From: JBHHYR01 sp046757585
GTDB taxonomy: Bacteria; Desulfobacterota; Binatia; HRBIN30
Reading direction: 5' to 3'
DNA: 8,244 bases
Assembly (NCBI GenBank): GCA_046757585.1
Contig: JBHHYR010000175.1
Span: 1-8,244 of the forward strand
In this document: piece after piece, positions 6,359 to 8,244 of the stretch
Position numbering within the stretch: the first letter of the stretch is position 1
How the letters are laid out: each line of letters opens with the position of its first letter
The notes under the pieces: generated by a model
Database searches by the model: none
Told to the model about the DNA's origin: nothing
Seen by the model: only the letters and a program-made list of their open reading frames with translations
Program-made: the position numbers and the translations under genes

Positions 6359-7045
6359 ATGCTGCAGGAGGTCGACCGTGACATCTGGATCGCGGACGGA
6401 CCGAGTGTTCCGTTCCTGGGCATTCCCTACCCGACCCGCATGATCCTGGTGCGGCTGTCAGATCGGACGCTGTGGGTCTGTTCGCCGATCCGCTCGGACG
6501 ACAGCTTGTGGGCGGCGGTGAACGAGCTTGGACCCGTGACGCACCTGGTGTCGCCGAACAAGCTCCATCATCTCTTCCTGGGGGACTGGGCGCGCCGCTG
6601 GCCCGAGGCCAAGCTCTACGCATCTCCTGGGCTGGCGCGGCGCCGTCGTGATCTGTCGTTCGCCGCCGCGCTCGCTGACCGGCCCGAGCCAGCCTGGGAA
6701 GCGGACATCGACCAAGTGATCTTCCGCGGCAGCTTCGCGATGGAAGAGGTCGTATTCTTTCACCGTGCCTCGCGGACGGCCATCTTTACTGATCTGATTC
6801 AAAAGTTCGATCCCGCCACGCTCCACGGCTGGCGCAACCTGCTGATGAAGCTCGACGGCCTCGTTGGACCTGAGGGCAGCACGCCGCGCGAGTGGCGTCT
6901 GTCGTTCGTGAATCGCAAAGCAGCCCGGCGGGCACTGCACAAGAGCCTGGAGTGGAATCCCCGCCGCCTCATTGTCGCCCACGGCGCCTGGGCGCGCGAG
7001 AACGGGCGCGAGGTCATCCAGCGCTCGCTCCGCTGGTTGGCGTAA
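6359..7045 (+). CDS. DUF4336 domain-containing protein (metallo-beta-lactamase-like)
   Basis: A 228-residue soluble protein, no signal peptide seen, matching the DUF4336 pattern. Recognisable blocks are the N-terminal DRDIWIADGPSVPFLGIPYPTRM (at 7-28), the THLVSPNKLHHLFLGDW segment (61-77), the following YASPGLARRRRDL (87-99), FTDLI (143-147) and LIVAHGAW (204-211). DUF4336 proteins are distantly related to the metallo-beta-lactamase fold; by position His70/His71, Asp145 and His208 could be metal ligands, which is inference since the full HxHxDH motif is not present. No activity is established that I can name. The ATG at 6359 is preceded by only a weak purine stretch (TAGGG about 7 bases upstream). 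It is divergent from the helicase across 6213-6358 and convergent with the broken ATPase gene to the right. Confidence 0.88.
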   Translation: MLQEVDRDIWIADGPSVPFLGIPYPTRMILVRLSDRTLWVCSPIRSDDSLWAAVNELGPVTHLVSPNKLHHLFLGDWARRWPEAKLYASPGLARRRRDLSFAAALADRPEPAWEADIDQVIFRGSFAMEEVVFFHRASRTAIFTDLIQKFDPATLHGWRNLLMKLDGLVGPEGSTPREWRLSFVNRKAARRALHKSLEWNPRRLIVAHGAWARENGREVIQRSLRWLA

Positions 7046-7220
7046 GCAGGATTGCCATCCTTGGCGCGGCTGTTGGTTTCGGTTGCTAGGAACAGCCCAG
7101 CGAGGCCTTCCTGTTCCATGCAACAGACCCGTCGCCCTCGGCGTTTCCATTGAAACGTGAGGGCGTCAGCTTCGAAGAAGGTTTTGGCGCGCCGCGCGGG
7201 AAGGTGAACCCACGCCCAAC
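7046..7220. other. Intergenic region between convergent genes
   Basis: A 175-base stretch with no supported ORF. It contains two inverted repeats: a strong hairpin at 7133-7165 and a weaker one at 7089-7117 (GGAACAG / CTGTTCC, 7-bp stem, 15-base loop). Nothing else is recognised. Confidence 0.6.
7133..7165. terminator. Hairpin between convergent genes, possible bidirectional terminator
   Basis: CGCCCTC (7133-7139) pairs with GAGGGCG (7159-7165), and CGTTTC (7142-7147) pairs with GAAACG (7152-7157) around a CATT loop. The stem has 13 base pairs with one small GG/T internal loop. It lies 87 bases after the DUF4336 stop and 55 bases after the stop of the minus-strand remnant. No T-tract follows on either strand, so it is at best a non-canonical terminator; an mRNA 3'-end stabiliser is equally possible. 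Confidence 0.45.
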
Positions 7221-8244
7221 TCACCCGGCGAGCAGGTTGTCAATCTGCCGCACGCGCAGGGGCGCGCCGATCTCCGCGAAGCGCCGTTTCGCCTCGTGCA
7301 GGGTGCGTTCGCGCGCGCTGGAATCGCCTTCGAGGTGCGCGAGTTCGGCACGGTCGAGCAGGAGGAGCGGGGCGAAACTCGTCGCGCCGGTGGCGTCGAT
7401 GAGTCGCTCCGCCTCGCGCAGGGCGGCGCAGACGGCGGTCGCTGCCGTTGAACCCTCCTGGGCGAGGAGCACGTGTGCCAACACCCGTTCGGCTTGTACG
7501 AGAGCCGTCGGCACACCGATCCGCCGTCCCCGCTCGACGGATTCCTCGGCGAGAGCGCGGGCGCGCGCGAGATCCCCTGCACCCAGGCAGGCTTCCGCCA
7601 GCCAGGACACGAACCCTGCTTCCATCTCGAGGCCTGTGCGGCGCTCGCGCGCGATCGCGAGCGCGTGCTCCAGTGTTTCGATCGCCTCCGGCCACCTTCC
7701 GGCGACAGTCAGGGAGACGCCCAGGCGCTGATAGGCGCCCGCGCGCGAATAAGGGCTGCCCATCTTCTCGGCGATCTCGAGGCTCCGCTGGCATGGGCCC
7801 AGGCTGATCTGAGCGTCGCCTGCGATCGCGGCTACTTCGGCGAGCCAGGAAAGTGCCCAGCCCTCGCTCTCCGTATCGCCGTGCTGTGGCGTTGGTAGAC
7901 CCTGCGTAGCACACCGAACAGCTGGCGCTGGCGCGCCTCCGGATCCATGCGCGGGGCGGGGTTCTCCGGATCGGGCGCACCGAAGAAGTCGAACAGGATC
8001 GGCAGCAGGGCCTGGAACTTCTCATCGAGCAACAGGAGCTCGCCGGCGATCTTGCGCCGCGCCTCGTGGTCTGTGTCGCGCTCGCCGATATCGAAGATGT
8101 TGCGCAGCATCTCGAGCAGCGGCAGGTACGGAATCGTCTTGCCGTGCGCCGGGCAGTGCGCCTCGTTCACTCGAATCCCACGGGCGCGGCAGCGCTCGAC
8201 GAACTCCAGGCACAGCCGGCTCTTGCCCGTGCCGGCGTCGGCGA
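7221..8244 (-). pseudogene. Broken, internally deleted AAA_16-type ATPase with C-terminal TPRs, partial
   Basis: The 5' part (8244 to about 7890) encodes a P-loop ATPase start: DAGTGKSRL (Walker A, 8241-8215), then HGKTIPYLPLLEMLRNIF and PRMDPEARQRQLFGVLRRVY. That frame ends at TAG 7832 soon after out-of-frame residues. From about 7885 to TGA 7221 a different frame encodes four TPR-like helical hairpins (for example GAYQRLGVSLTVAGRWPEAIE and WLAEACLGAGDLARARALAEE), beginning in-frame with GDTESEGWALSWLAEVA. In the known family of adenylate-cyclase- or signalling-type ATPases with TPRs, several hundred residues including Walker B (usually like LLEDLHWID) separate these parts. Their absence plus the frame change indicates a deletion with frameshift near 7880-7895. 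The GTG at 8170 is internal, not a start. The N-terminal domain (perhaps a cyclase) lies off the right edge. An assembly collapse is an alternative. Confidence 0.75.

Noticed and set aside
6213..6623. Upstream extension of the helicase frame
   Set aside because: It would cross the whole intergenic region and antisense the DUF4336 gene. A strong AGGAGGT sits just before GTG 6212.
7089..7117. GGAACAG / CTGTTCC inverted repeat as a terminator
   Set aside because: A 7-bp stem with a 15-base loop and no T-run is too weak to call.
7221..7763. TPR segment as an independent 180-residue gene starting at ATG 7763
   Set aside because: TPR-type sequence continues in the same frame upstream of this Met to about 7885, and no Shine-Dalgarno precedes it, so it is the tail of the broken gene.
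7240..8025. 261-residue minus-strand open frame spanning the junction
   Set aside because: It is the third frame across both halves, Arg-rich without motifs; the two other frames carry the recognisable ATPase and TPR sequence.
1..8244. Mobile element, CRISPR array, tRNA/rRNA or attachment site
   Set aside because: I looked for transposase motifs, terminal inverted repeats, spaced direct repeats and tRNA-like cloverleafs, and saw none.

Overview
The window is high-GC DNA carrying seven genes or gene remnants, tightly packed and mostly on the minus strand. Gene content suggests a chromosomal fragment of a Gram-negative, proteobacterium-like organism: a periplasmic adaptor with a YbhF-type ABC exporter, a Rep/UvrD-type helicase, a DUF4336 protein, and a large regulatory ATPase with TPRs of a kind common in soil and groundwater lineages. 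No ribosomal or other phylogenetic marker is present, so the taxon stays open. There are no tRNA or rRNA genes, IS elements, CRISPR arrays or phage genes.

Positions 1-3214 (minus strand) hold a drug/solute efflux operon of the E. coli cecR-ybhGFSR type. The order of transcription is a CecR-like TetR repressor, a YbhG-like HlyD adaptor, a first ABC ATPase and a second ABC ATPase that leaves the window at base 1. The ABC-2 permeases would be expected beyond that edge. The two ATPases correspond to the two halves of the fused E. coli YbhF but are separate genes joined by an ATGA overlap. An AT-rich pair of AAACA-N2-TGTTT palindromes touches the repressor start codon and overlaps a plausible promoter, which points to autorepression and possibly a leaderless mRNA.

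Positions 3377-6212 (minus strand) encode a complete SF1A UvrD/Rep-like helicase, followed 112 bases downstream by a small protein with a DUF1330-like alpha/beta domain between two membrane segments. Divergent from the helicase, on the plus strand, is a DUF4336 protein (6359-7045). The two share a 145-base intergenic region.

Positions 7046-7220 are non-coding and contain a strong hairpin between convergent genes. From 7221 to the right edge (minus strand) lies what looks like a broken gene: a P-loop ATPase N-terminal part in one frame and a TPR C-terminal part in another, with the middle of the protein (including Walker B) absent.

I see no convincing undescribed multi-gene system here. The items most worth checking are the internally deleted ATPase/TPR gene, the compact repressor promoter/operator, and the split exporter ATPase with an altered H-loop.
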